5,928 nt of DNA from assembly GCA_946479055.1 (NCBI GenBank), contig CAMLEX010000337.1, positions 1 through 5,928 on the forward strand, read 5' to 3'. How positions within the stretch are numbered: position 1 is the stretch's first letter; every line of letters begins with the position of its first letter. Below are positions 1-5,928 of the stretch, piece after piece. Under the pieces are notes generated by a model. That model was not told where the DNA came from, made no database searches, and saw only the letters and a list, made by a program, of their open reading frames with translations. The translations under genes were made by a program, and so were the position numbers. This stretch comes from an uncultured Bacteroidota bacterium. Its GTDB lineage: Bacteria; Bacteroidota; Bacteroidia; Chitinophagales; Chitinophagaceae.

Positions 1-159
1 AAACAAGTCGAATATCTTATTCGTTTTAAATTCATGATTGTGATAGTAACATATATCTGGAATGAACAAAGAATCAAGCACGAAAAAATTTAAGACAAAT
101 GCCGCCAGTGCGACTACTAATATCAAAACAATAGTCAAAATCAATTGCCTTTCTTTCAT
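1..159 (-). CDS. Small membrane-anchored hypothetical protein (N-terminal part)
   Basis: This is an open frame of 53 codons that starts with ATG at 159 and runs off the left edge without a stop. The protein begins MKERQLILTIVLILVVALAA and continues hydrophobic to about residue 28, which looks like one N-terminal membrane anchor or uncleaved signal sequence with the positive charges on the cytoplasmic side. After it comes a polar stretch containing IPDICYYHNHEF (residues 33-44), probably outside the cytoplasm. The single Cys37 is too far from the N-terminus and lacks the residues expected of a lipobox. The start lies only 17 bp after the mgtC stop, so co-transcription with mgtC is likely. I do not recognise the family and the C-terminus is missing, so no function is proposed. 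The call as a real gene rests on the signal-anchor pattern, the strand and the tight spacing. Confidence 0.6.
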   Translation of the reverse strand, partial: MKERQLILTIVLILVVALAAFVLNFFVLDSLFIPDICYYHNHEFKTNKIFDLF

Positions 160-176
160 TTTTAATTGATAGTTTA

Positions 177-824
177 TTATAAAGAGAAAGCAATAATATG
201 TTCATTGCTAACCAGGTACTCCTCCAGCCATTTCATCTTTTTGGTGGCTATTGTAGCTTCTACAGAAACAATGATCCTGTTGTCTATCAGCTCAAGTTTT
301 TTTTCTTCAGCCTTGATCCCCTGACTACAGATATCGAAAAGGATCTTTTGCCGGTGCTGGCTGTTTTGTTTTTCTATTTCAAAAACAAGATCACGGTTTT
401 GCCTTCGCGGCCTGAATACTTTATTTATCCATCTGCTTGCAAAAATGATGAACAGCGCTGCAACTATAAACGTGCCGGCTAAATAAAATTCACCAAACCC
501 GATAGCCATACCTACTGCCGCAGTCAGCCAGATAATGCCGGCAGTAGTAAGGCCGGAAACATCCAGCTTGTCTTTAAATATAACACCAGCCCCGATAAAA
601 CCTATACCACTCACTATGTAAGATGCAATGCGGGTTGTTTCGTTATCATTAACACCCACTTTATAAGAAAGAATAGTAAACAAAGCTGAGCCCAGACAAA
701 TAACAGTGATGGTTTTTAAACCAGCTGCTTTATCTTTCAACTCCCTTTCAAGCCCTAATATAACACCGGCAGCAACAGCTAACAATGCTTTATAAAGGTC
801 CATTATCTCCCAATGATCAATCAT
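177..824 (-). CDS. MgtC/SapB family inner-membrane protein
   Basis: The 215-residue product matches the MgtC/SapB membrane family. About five hydrophobic segments fall near residues 10-26, 36-54, 66-84, 92-109 and 113-131. Family hallmarks are visible: GLERE at 24-28, AGLKT at 34-38, GIGFIGAGVI at 73-82 and GLTTAGIIW at 91-99. After the last segment a basic stretch (residues 131-144, RWINKVFRPRRQNR) leads into a cytoplasmic C-terminal domain of about 70 residues, shorter than in Salmonella MgtC. Known family members are linked to survival in low magnesium or in macrophages and to restraint of the F-ATP synthase, but many environmental homologues have no known role, so a virulence function should not be assumed. 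The start is uncertain. ATG at 824 abuts a G-rich repeat, and an in-frame ATG at 803 (Met8) is preceded by GGGAG with only a 3-nt spacer. A small membrane-protein gene follows 17 bp downstream. Confidence 0.9.
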   Translation of the reverse strand: MIDHWEIMDLYKALLAVAAGVILGLERELKDKAAGLKTITVICLGSALFTILSYKVGVNDNETTRIASYIVSGIGFIGAGVIFKDKLDVSGLTTAGIIWLTAAVGMAIGFGEFYLAGTFIVAALFIIFASRWINKVFRPRRQNRDLVFEIEKQNSQHRQKILFDICSQGIKAEEKKLELIDNRIIVSVEATIATKKMKWLEEYLVSNEHIIAFSL

Positions 825-828
825 AACC

Positions 829-852
829 CCAACCCCTAAAGGGGCTTTTAGA
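829..852. repeat. Palindromic intergenic repeat with CCCCTAAAGGGG core, copy 1
   Basis: The plus strand carries CCCC, AA, then the perfect palindromic core CCCCTAAAGGGG at 833-844, followed by CTTTTAG. The core can form a 4-bp GC stem with a TAAA loop on either strand. It sits directly before the mgtC start at 824, so in an mgtC transcript it would fall in the leader. A second copy in opposite orientation lies at 981-1009. The shared core plus the flanking TTAG makes chance similarity unlikely. It looks like a dispersed short intergenic repeat, not a gene-specific regulator. Confidence 0.6.
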
Positions 853-980
853 TTCCGTAAATTGACTTTTTTCTATTGATTCAAAATTCCACTTACGAAT
901 GGTTAATAAATCTATTTTAATATCACTTGTAACTTATCTCAAAGAGAAAACTGCCAGAAAAAAAACTGTCAGACCTAAGT
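853..980. other. Intergenic spacer between parC and mgtC, no gene seen
   Basis: This AT-rich stretch lies between the two CCCCTAAAGGGG repeats. It contains a run of eight A residues on the plus strand (958-965; T8 on the transcribed minus strand) flanked by CTGCCAG and CTGTCAG, which could pair imperfectly. The mgtC promoter may lie here, but I found no convincing Bacteroidota-type promoter (TTTG, then about 19 bp, then TAnnTTTG). The only open frame on the plus strand runs into the parC coding region and lacks protein-like features. Confidence 0.45.
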
Positions 981-1009
981 TCCCCTTTAGGGGACAGGGG
1001 TTTCAGGGA
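981..1009. repeat. Palindromic intergenic repeat, copy 2, after parC; possible 3' hairpin
   Basis: The plus strand reads TCCCC TTTA GGGGA at 981-994, a perfect 5-bp stem with a 4-nt loop, followed by CAGGGGTTTCAGGGA. Read on the minus strand, its core CCCCTAAAGGGG matches copy 1 at 833-844, so the copies are inverted relative to each other. On the parC mRNA the hairpin begins about 16 nt after the stop codon. It could cap the 3' end, but a U-tract appears only about 15 nt further on (T8 on the minus strand at 965-958), so it is not a textbook intrinsic terminator. Confidence 0.55.
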
Positions 1010-1010
1010 T

Positions 1011-3524
1011 TTAAAATAATTCAGGTTGTTTCTCTCCTTGCTTGTCCTTTACCCATTCCATCTGCACACTCTTACTATAGTCCAGTAGTTTATTCCCAAC
1101 TGCTTTCCATCCCATGATATCCGCTACTTTGGTAATCTTGAATTTCGCTTTACGAACCTGGTCGCCTCTTCCGCTTTGCACCGCTAGTATTGGTTCTGCA
1201 TCCGTTGATACAGCTTCCAGGTAATTGCCATCACCTTCTTTGATGAAGAAGAATTTATTCTTCAAGGTTGTTGTTTCAATTTTAAACCGCTTTACATTAT
1301 ACTGCAAGTTTTTCTTATCGAGGTATACAGCTGAAATAATTTTTTCCGCATCAAATTTTTCTATCAGTAAGATATTCTCCGCATCAAAGCGCTGAGTCAT
1401 CTCCTGATCGGTTATCATATAATTTCCATCATTAAAAACAACCAGTATCCTGTCTTCCGCTTCAAAGCTTCCCAACAATATCCCTTTTTCATCAGCATTA
1501 AGCCTGCCAAACTTATCATCAAACCAAAGTTTACGACCACTCAGTGTAGCTCTTCCCGCTTCTTTAAATTTGACGGATTTAATAGGATATTTTGTTACCT
1601 GGTTGCCCATACTGCTGCGACCTTTGATAGCCAGCTCTTCAAAATAAAAATCAAATTCTTTTTTATGGGCCGACGATCCGGGTGTTAAAACGATCTTCAC
1701 CACTTCCGCTTCACCATTAGGATTCACACTCAGGTAATGCACTTTACTTTTTTCATCACCTTTGGTCAGGTCGTATACTTTATCCCTTGTAACACCGGTT
1801 ACATTAAAACGTTTTGCATAACTCACGCCACCTTTACCATCAGCATACAGCATATTATAGGTAGTACGTTCATCATTCTTCTGAAATACGGCAGCATGAA
1901 GAATGTCTTTACCGATAAAAACTTTCTCCTGTACTTTCACCACTTTCATGATACCACGTTTAGTAAAAACGATGATATCATCAAGGTCAGAACATTCAAA
2001 CAATAATTCATCTTTTTTCAAGCCAGTGCCTATAAAACCTTCTTCACGGTTCATGTAGATTTTGGTATTGGCGATAGCTACCTGTTTAGCTTCGATAACT
2101 TCCAGTTGTTTGATCTCTGTTTTTCTTTCACGACCCTTACCAAATTTCTTCAACAGATTCTCATAATAAGCTACGGCAAAGTCTATAAGATTAGCAAGAT
2201 CATGTTTTACCTGTTTGATATCCGTTTCCAGTCCTTTGATCTGTGCATTCAGTTCATCAATATCCAAACGATAAATACGACGAACAGGTTTTTCTGTCAG
2301 CTTAAGAATATCTTCTCTTGTTATATCTCTCTTCAACTGTTTTTTGAAAGGAACAAAAGCTTTGTCAATTGCTTCGATCACCTTATCCCATGTTTCATGT
2401 TTCTTCTCAAGCTCTTTATATATTTTTTCTTCAAAGAATATTTTTTCTAATGATGTATAATGCCATTTTTCCTGCAGCTCGCTCAACTTAATCTTCAACT
2501 CCTGTTCCAGCAGGTCTTTGGTCTTATCAGTAGAAATCTTCAACAAGTCCTGAACTCCCAGAAATTGTGGTTTCATGTCTACGATCACACAGGCATTCGG
2601 AGAAATGGACGTTTCACAATCTGTGAATTTATACAACGCATCGATCGTGATATCAGGAGAAATGCCCGGCGCCAGGTCAACCTGGATCTCTACATCCGCA
2701 GCGGTATTATCCGTTACTTTTTTGATCTTAATCTTTCCCTGGTCATTGGCTTTTACAATAGAATCCATCAACTGCGAAGTAGTAACACCGTAAGGAACAC
2801 TTTTAATAGCCAGTGTTTTCTTATCTACTTCTTCAATATGCGCTCTTACTTTTACTTTGCCACCACGTTTACCCTGGTTATAATCCGTTACATCGATCAT
2901 TCCACCCGTTTGAAAATCGGGATACAATTCAAACTTTCTTCCCCTCAGGTATTTTATCGATGCGTCTATCAGCTCACAGAAATTATGTGGCAAAATCTTG
3001 GTTGATAACCCTACCGCAATACCATCAGCTCCCTGTGCCAGCAGCAAAGGAAATTTCATTGGTAAAGTAACCGGTTCATTTTTACGGCCATCATAGCTCA
3101 ATTGCCATTCGGTGGTCTTTGCATTGAAGGCTACTTCTAATGCAAATCTGCTTAGCCTTGCTTCAATATACCGCGGAGCCGCTGCATCATCACCGGTTCT
3201 TACATCGCCCCAGTTCCCCTGCGTTTCTATCAACAGATCTTTTTGTCCCAGGTTGACCAATGCATCACCAATACTGGCATCACCATGTGGATGGTATTGC
3301 ATAGCCTGTCCGATGATATTGGCTACTTTATTAAAACGGCCATCATCCATTTCCTTCATAGCATGAAGAATCCGACGCTGTACGGGCTTCAAGCCGTCTT
3401 CAATAGCCGGTACCGCTCTTTCCAATATTACATACGATGCATAATCCAAAAACCAGGTTTTATACTGGCCATGAATACCGCTATCGTTGTTTTGTATCTG
3501 ATCTATATTTTTTGATTTGGACAT
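1011..3524 (-). CDS. parC: DNA topoisomerase IV subunit A
   Basis: The 837-residue product is the DNA-cleaving A subunit of a type IIA topoisomerase. The winged-helix/tower core spans roughly residues 15-490. It carries the catalytic pair Arg118-Tyr119 in AAAPRYIEARLS, which forms the covalent bond to DNA, and the quinolone-pocket helix HPHGDASIGDALV at 78-90. A helical, coiled-coil-like segment at about 335-460 is followed by FGKGRERKTEI (461-471). Residues 485-820 form a beta-rich C-terminal domain with degenerate pinwheel repeats such as DGKGGVSYAKRF (562-573) and KGRSSMGNQVTKYPI (634-648). No true GyrA box (QRRGGKG) is visible, which favours topoisomerase IV over gyrase. With ParE it would unlink daughter chromosomes in the cytoplasm. 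ATG at 3524 gives a full-length N-terminus; no strong ribosome-binding motif precedes it, as is normal in Bacteroidota. Gyrase A is the main alternative and is less likely. Confidence 0.92.
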   Translation of the reverse strand: MSKSKNIDQIQNNDSGIHGQYKTWFLDYASYVILERAVPAIEDGLKPVQRRILHAMKEMDDGRFNKVANIIGQAMQYHPHGDASIGDALVNLGQKDLLIETQGNWGDVRTGDDAAAPRYIEARLSRFALEVAFNAKTTEWQLSYDGRKNEPVTLPMKFPLLLAQGADGIAVGLSTKILPHNFCELIDASIKYLRGRKFELYPDFQTGGMIDVTDYNQGKRGGKVKVRAHIEEVDKKTLAIKSVPYGVTTSQLMDSIVKANDQGKIKIKKVTDNTAADVEIQVDLAPGISPDITIDALYKFTDCETSISPNACVIVDMKPQFLGVQDLLKISTDKTKDLLEQELKIKLSELQEKWHYTSLEKIFFEEKIYKELEKKHETWDKVIEAIDKAFVPFKKQLKRDITREDILKLTEKPVRRIYRLDIDELNAQIKGLETDIKQVKHDLANLIDFAVAYYENLLKKFGKGRERKTEIKQLEVIEAKQVAIANTKIYMNREEGFIGTGLKKDELLFECSDLDDIIVFTKRGIMKVVKVQEKVFIGKDILHAAVFQKNDERTTYNMLYADGKGGVSYAKRFNVTGVTRDKVYDLTKGDEKSKVHYLSVNPNGEAEVVKIVLTPGSSAHKKEFDFYFEELAIKGRSSMGNQVTKYPIKSVKFKEAGRATLSGRKLWFDDKFGRLNADEKGILLGSFEAEDRILVVFNDGNYMITDQEMTQRFDAENILLIEKFDAEKIISAVYLDKKNLQYNVKRFKIETTTLKNKFFFIKEGDGNYLEAVSTDAEPILAVQSGRGDQVRKAKFKITKVADIMGWKAVGNKLLDYSKSVQMEWVKDKQGEKQPELF

Positions 3525-3574
3525 AATTTAAATTCAGTTAAGAAAATGCTCAATGTTCTTTTCAATAAATATTT

Positions 3575-3724
3575 CGGCCTGCCCCGTCGGGGCTATAGGT
3601 CGGTAAAAAGATCTGCAATGATTTGAAATTGCACAATAGGTGCTACACCCTAGTAGCGTACCTACGACACGTAATACAATCTTTGAAAATATTTTGTTAC
3701 CGATCTTTGGGCTCCGCTGAGCCA
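3575..3724. repeat. Cluster of REP-like palindromes between DUF1835 gene and parC
   Basis: This gap holds at least four potential hairpins. They are GCCCCG-T-CGGGGC at 3581-3593; GCAAT/ATTGC at 3615-3632; GCTAC-ACCCTA-GTAGC at 3642-3657; and GGCTC-CGCT-GAGCC at 3710-3723. The two outer hairpins face each other. After 3581-3593 the plus strand reads TATAGGTCGGTAAAAA, and after 3723-3710 the minus strand reads CAAAGATCGGTAACAAA, so each has a GC-rich stem followed by a shared TCGGTAA segment. This is the layout of a paired REP or BIME-like element. The minus-strand hairpin begins 2 nt after the DUF1835 gene stop and could also stabilise that mRNA end. No transposase is in the window. The parC promoter, if separate, would have to lie in the AT-rich part at about 3525-3574. 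Confidence 0.6.
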
Positions 3725-3725
3725 A

Positions 3726-4583
3726 CTACCCTTCCGCCTCATTCACCTCTCCCGCTACTTCCGCCTTACTCTTCGCTCCTGCCAGCTTCACATCAAAATC
3801 TTTCCAGCCTTTATTCAGATCCCCGGTTACTTCTATTTTGCCTTCACCGATCAATTGCTTCATACGCCACATCAAAAACACATCCCCTGTTTTTATTTTC
3901 ATCCGGTGCAATGTATTAGTCAATACACGGGTTGCCTTCTGCCAATCACCGGTAAGATTTTTCAATAACTCATTATCATAAAATGTTTCATCCTTGCTGG
4001 CTATCTTCTTCCCTCCTTCCAATATTCTTACTATTCCATTTTCTTCACACAATCTTTTCCATTCATCCGGGTCTACTTCAAACTCACTTAATGTAATAGG
4101 CCGGGAAAGTTTTTTTGCTTTTGAAAATTCTTTCGGTTGTATCTCACTTAACCAGGATGGATAAAATATTTGTCCTTTTTCATTAATAAAAGGAAGATTA
4201 TTCAGGTACAGCACCATGATGCGACCTGCGTATTCTCTTAGTTGCGGCATCAGCCAGTAATAGCCGGTTACATCATGCTGGTTTTGTCCCATCCAGATCC
4301 ATATTTCTTCTTCGGGATTGGCAGCCAGTTTTTCTTTTAGTTCTTTCACCGTCTCCCTGTCATCAAACTTTACCGTATTCGTGCCAGCATAGTGAGAATT
4401 TTCCAGCAAACCCATCCACCAGTTATATCTTGCCTGCCAACCTTCGTCAGTATCAATGCCCGCCAGTGGACCTACTGCAAAATCATCTTTTATTTGTAGC
4501 ACTTCACCGGCAAGCGTTTCGTCCTGCTCTATTACCTGTTTCATCAGGTCAACCTCTGACTCATTAAAAACGATATGTATCAT
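3726..4583 (-). CDS. DUF1835 and DUF3658 domain-containing protein
   Basis: The 285-residue product looks like a two-domain DUF1835 (N-terminal) plus DUF3658 (C-terminal) protein. The N-terminal part begins MIHIVFNESE and includes DDFAVGPL at 33-40, a tryptophan-rich stretch RYNWWMGLL at 52-60, and IWIWMGQNQHD followed by YYWLMPQL (94-115). The C-terminal part, about 165-268, contains DPDEW, DNELLKNL, GDWQKATRVL and KTGDVFLMWRMKQLIGEGKI (231-250), typical of DUF3658. It ends in an Ala/Glu/Lys-rich, probably disordered tail (268-285). There is no signal peptide or membrane segment, so it is probably cytoplasmic. The biochemical role of these domains is not known to me, and I propose none. Its ATG shares 4 bp (ATGA, 4580-4583) with the stop of the upstream fkbM gene, which points to translational coupling and one operon. 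Confidence 0.85.
   Translation of the reverse strand: MIHIVFNESEVDLMKQVIEQDETLAGEVLQIKDDFAVGPLAGIDTDEGWQARYNWWMGLLENSHYAGTNTVKFDDRETVKELKEKLAANPEEEIWIWMGQNQHDVTGYYWLMPQLREYAGRIMVLYLNNLPFINEKGQIFYPSWLSEIQPKEFSKAKKLSRPITLSEFEVDPDEWKRLCEENGIVRILEGGKKIASKDETFYDNELLKNLTGDWQKATRVLTNTLHRMKIKTGDVFLMWRMKQLIGEGKIEVTGDLNKGWKDFDVKLAGAKSKAEVAGEVNEAEG
4580..4583 (-). other. ATGA stop/start overlap coupling fkbM and the DUF1835 gene
   Basis: On the minus strand these four bases read ATGA, holding both the ATG of the DUF1835 gene and the TGA stop of the methyltransferase gene. Such overlaps usually mean the downstream gene is translated by terminating or re-initiating ribosomes, so the two proteins are probably made in a linked ratio. 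Confidence 0.85.
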
Positions 4584-5338
4584 AATTGTTTGTCTTTATG
4601 AATAAAAATTAAATCTCCCTCCGGATCTTCTTCTCCAGCAACTGCTTTTTTCAAAACGGGTCCCGCCAGATAATATTTCTCAAACCCTGCACTATTCAAT
4701 GCCGTTTCTACAATGGGTTTATGTGTACCCCAGGTTTCTATTTGTATAATGGGTTTAAACTTTTGTAAAACCGGAAGTATTTCTGGTATCACCACTTCTT
4801 CATAACCCTCGATATCGCATTTTAGGAAATCTATCTTTTCAAAACTCTCAAACAATTCATTCGCCTTCTTCATATCCGCTTCAAAAGAAAACTCGTATTC
4901 CGAAAGTGCTTTATTATTCTTCTCATCATAAATATGCGGCAACCCCGTACGCAGATAGCCGAAATGATCAGGCGTTACCAAATGCACTTTTTTATCTTCT
5001 TTTCCCAATGCATAAGGATACAGCGTAATATTTTTTCTTCCGCTACAGGTCCACTTAATGATCTTGTTATACAAAGGCACAGGCTCAATAGCTATTACCT
5101 TTCCGTTATCACCAACCCATTTTGAGTATAGTTTTGTAAAGTATCCCAGGTTAGCACCGATATCAACTACGGTATCACCTTTCTTTATCAGTTGCTTTAC
5201 GTAATAATGATACTTATACCCCTCATTCGATTTTAGCAACCCGGTATTGTATAAGAAAAAGAATCCCCTGTTGAGCAGTTTCAAATAGTTCTCTTCTCCC
5301 AACAACCTGAATAAATATGCTTTGATCTTCTTTTTCAT
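4580..5338 (-). CDS. FkbM family S-adenosylmethionine-dependent methyltransferase
   Basis: The 252-residue product has the Rossmann-type class I methyltransferase fold of the FkbM family. After a basic N-terminal extension (about residues 1-45), motif I appears as VVDIGANLGYFT (57-68), the SAM-binding glycine loop. The acidic end of strand 2 is in AIEPVP (83-88). LKCDIEGYEEVV (172-183) is the characteristic FkbM signature, followed by IIQIETWG (197-204). FkbM relatives methylate hydroxyl groups on sugars, polyketides or other small molecules. The substrate here cannot be deduced, and no glycosyltransferase or biosynthetic cluster is in view. Residues 22-33 are hydrophobic and aromatic (NRGFFFLYNTG) but too short for a clear membrane span. 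The start ATG at 5338 lacks a Shine-Dalgarno motif and lies just downstream of a repeat-rich leader. The gene overlaps the DUF1835 gene by 4 bp. Confidence 0.88.
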   Translation of the reverse strand: MKKKIKAYLFRLLGEENYLKLLNRGFFFLYNTGLLKSNEGYKYHYYVKQLIKKGDTVVDIGANLGYFTKLYSKWVGDNGKVIAIEPVPLYNKIIKWTCSGRKNITLYPYALGKEDKKVHLVTPDHFGYLRTGLPHIYDEKNNKALSEYEFSFEADMKKANELFESFEKIDFLKCDIEGYEEVVIPEILPVLQKFKPIIQIETWGTHKPIVETALNSAGFEKYYLAGPVLKKAVAGEEDPEGDLIFIHKDKQL

Positions 5339-5339
5339 A

Positions 5340-5500
5340 ACTAATACGTTTGATGTTTGAGGTTCGAAGCTTGAGGTTAATTACAATCATGTTGATCTGA
5401 CATTAAACTAACAAAACTTTTAACCTCTTACATTAAAAACACCCAACTTTAAACCTTTTAAATTTTGAACCCTTTAGCCCCCAACATAAAACATCAAACC
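5340..5500. repeat. Decayed direct and inverted repeats between parE and fkbM
   Basis: This gap is AT-rich and built largely from variants of short words such as GTTTGAGGTT, AGGTTTAAAGTT and GAGGTTAAAAGTTTTG on the minus strand. A 13-bp word GATGTTTGAGGTT occurs at 5352-5364 on the plus strand and, perfectly inverted, at 5509-5497. The right-hand copy extends into the parE coding end. A degenerate partial copy, CTTGAGGTTAA, follows at 5370-5380. The arrangement resembles the tandem-like intergenic repeats of Bacteroidota that seem to spread and decay. No coding frame with protein-like composition is present, and I see no clear promoter, although the fkbM promoter may lie here. Confidence 0.6.
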
Positions 5501-5928
5501 TCAAACATCTTCCTCCACCTTATCCAATTCCACTTTCAGGTTGTTGATAATAAACTCCTGTCTTTCCATCGTATTCTTTCCCATATAGTATTCCAGCAAT
5601 TGCTGAATATGATCTCCCTGTTCCAACCGCATCAGTGTTTTTCGCATTCCGGGGCCAATGAATTGTGCAAATTCATCCGGGCTGATCTCTCCCAAACCTT
5701 TAAACCGTGTGATCTCCGGTTTAGTTCCCAGTTTTTTGATAGCAGCCTGCCTTTCACTATCATCGAAACAATAAATCGTTTCCTGTTTATTTCTTACACG
5801 GAACAATGGCGTTTCCAGTACATACACTTTTTCATGCTTTACCAGGTCAGGGAAAAATTGCAGGAAGAAGGTCATCAGTAGTAAACGAATGTGCATACCA
5901 TCAACATCAGCATCCGTAGCTATCACGA
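5501..5928 (-). CDS. parE: DNA topoisomerase IV subunit B, C-terminal part
   Basis: The open frame enters from the right edge and ends at TGA 5503-5501; about 142 residues are visible. They begin within [15 protein letters not shown], the Mg2+-binding DxDxDG motif of the TOPRIM domain, which works with the ParC tyrosine in DNA cleavage and rejoining. Further on come the conserved [13 protein letters not shown] segment (74-86, counting from the first full codon, V of VIATD) and a C-terminal tail with [18 protein letters not shown] (113-130), as in other type IIA B subunits. The N-terminal ATPase and transducer domains lie outside the window. The methionine in DGMHIR, where gyrase B usually has serine (DGSHIR), and the nearby parC support ParE over GyrB, but the fragment alone cannot settle it. 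The GTG at 5926 is an internal valine codon, not a start. The stop lies inside a repeat copy, and the final residues VEEDV may be shaped by it. Confidence 0.88.
   Translation of the reverse strand, partial: VIATDADVDGMHIRLLLMTFFLQFFPDLVKHEKVYVLETPLFRVRNKQETIYCFDDSERQAAIKKLGTKPEITRFKGLGEISPDEFAQFIGPGMRKTLMRLEQGDHIQQLLEYYMGKNTMERQEFIINNLKVELDKVEEDV

Noticed and set aside
198..482. Plus-strand 94-codon open frame opposite mgtC
   Set aside because: It is antisense to a clear MgtC-family gene and has a low-complexity, FFFF-rich composition without recognisable motifs.
951..971. CTGCCAG-A8-CTGTCAG as an intrinsic terminator
   Set aside because: The arms pair imperfectly and the T8 tract is in the loop, not after the stem, so the structure does not match a rho-independent terminator on either strand.
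899..1117. Plus-strand 72-codon open frame crossing the parC 3' end
   Set aside because: It spans the CCCCTAAAGGGG repeat and overlaps the parC coding sequence; nothing protein-like is seen.
2106..3005. Plus-strand open frames of 114 and 181 codons opposite parC
   Set aside because: They are antisense to the strongly supported parC coding frame, and their Phe/Ile/Tyr/Arg-rich translations are typical of a shadow frame.
3534..3725. 63-codon minus-strand open frame between the DUF1835 gene and parC
   Set aside because: It would need a TTG start immediately after the DUF1835 gene stop and is made almost entirely of the palindromic repeat cluster; the translation shows no domain-like pattern.
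5340..5500. CRISPR-like array, suggested by recurring short words
   Set aside because: The repeats are short, variable, irregularly spaced and in both orientations, with no uniform spacers and no cas genes.
5465..5881. Plus-strand 138-codon open frame opposite parE
   Set aside because: It is antisense to conserved TOPRIM-domain coding sequence and begins inside the intergenic repeats.

Overview
The window looks like chromosomal DNA from a Bacteroidota bacterium, most likely a Chitinophagaceae-type relative. This rests on AT-rich coding sequence, starts without clear Shine-Dalgarno motifs, topoisomerase IV subunits of the Bacteroidota type, and short intergenic repeats of a style I associate with this group. 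The assignment is inferred from the sequence alone; no search was run.

All supported genes lie on the minus strand, so transcription runs from high to low coordinates. In that order they are: the C-terminal third or less of a type II topoisomerase B subunit (parE-like, running off the right edge); an FkbM-family methyltransferase; a DUF1835/DUF3658 protein that overlaps the methyltransferase stop by 4 bp; a full-length topoisomerase IV A subunit (parC-like); an MgtC/SapB-family membrane protein; and the first 53 codons of a small membrane-anchored protein of unknown function that runs off the left edge.

The ParE and ParC subunits form one heterotetrameric enzyme that decatenates daughter chromosomes. 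Here their genes are separated by the two-gene fkbM-DUF1835 unit. Both junctions of that unit carry repetitive or palindromic DNA: 5340-5509 between parE and fkbM, and 3575-3724 between the DUF1835 gene and parC. A third repeat-rich gap (829-1009) separates parC from mgtC. The parE stop codon itself falls inside one repeat copy.

I see no tRNA, rRNA, CRISPR array, transposase gene or convincing riboswitch. The genes are individually ordinary. The points worth a second look are the organisation of the repeats, the split topoisomerase locus, the alanine at the key quinolone-contact position of ParC, and the translationally coupled, poorly understood FkbM-DUF1835 pair. I found no convincing evidence of a new multi-gene system.
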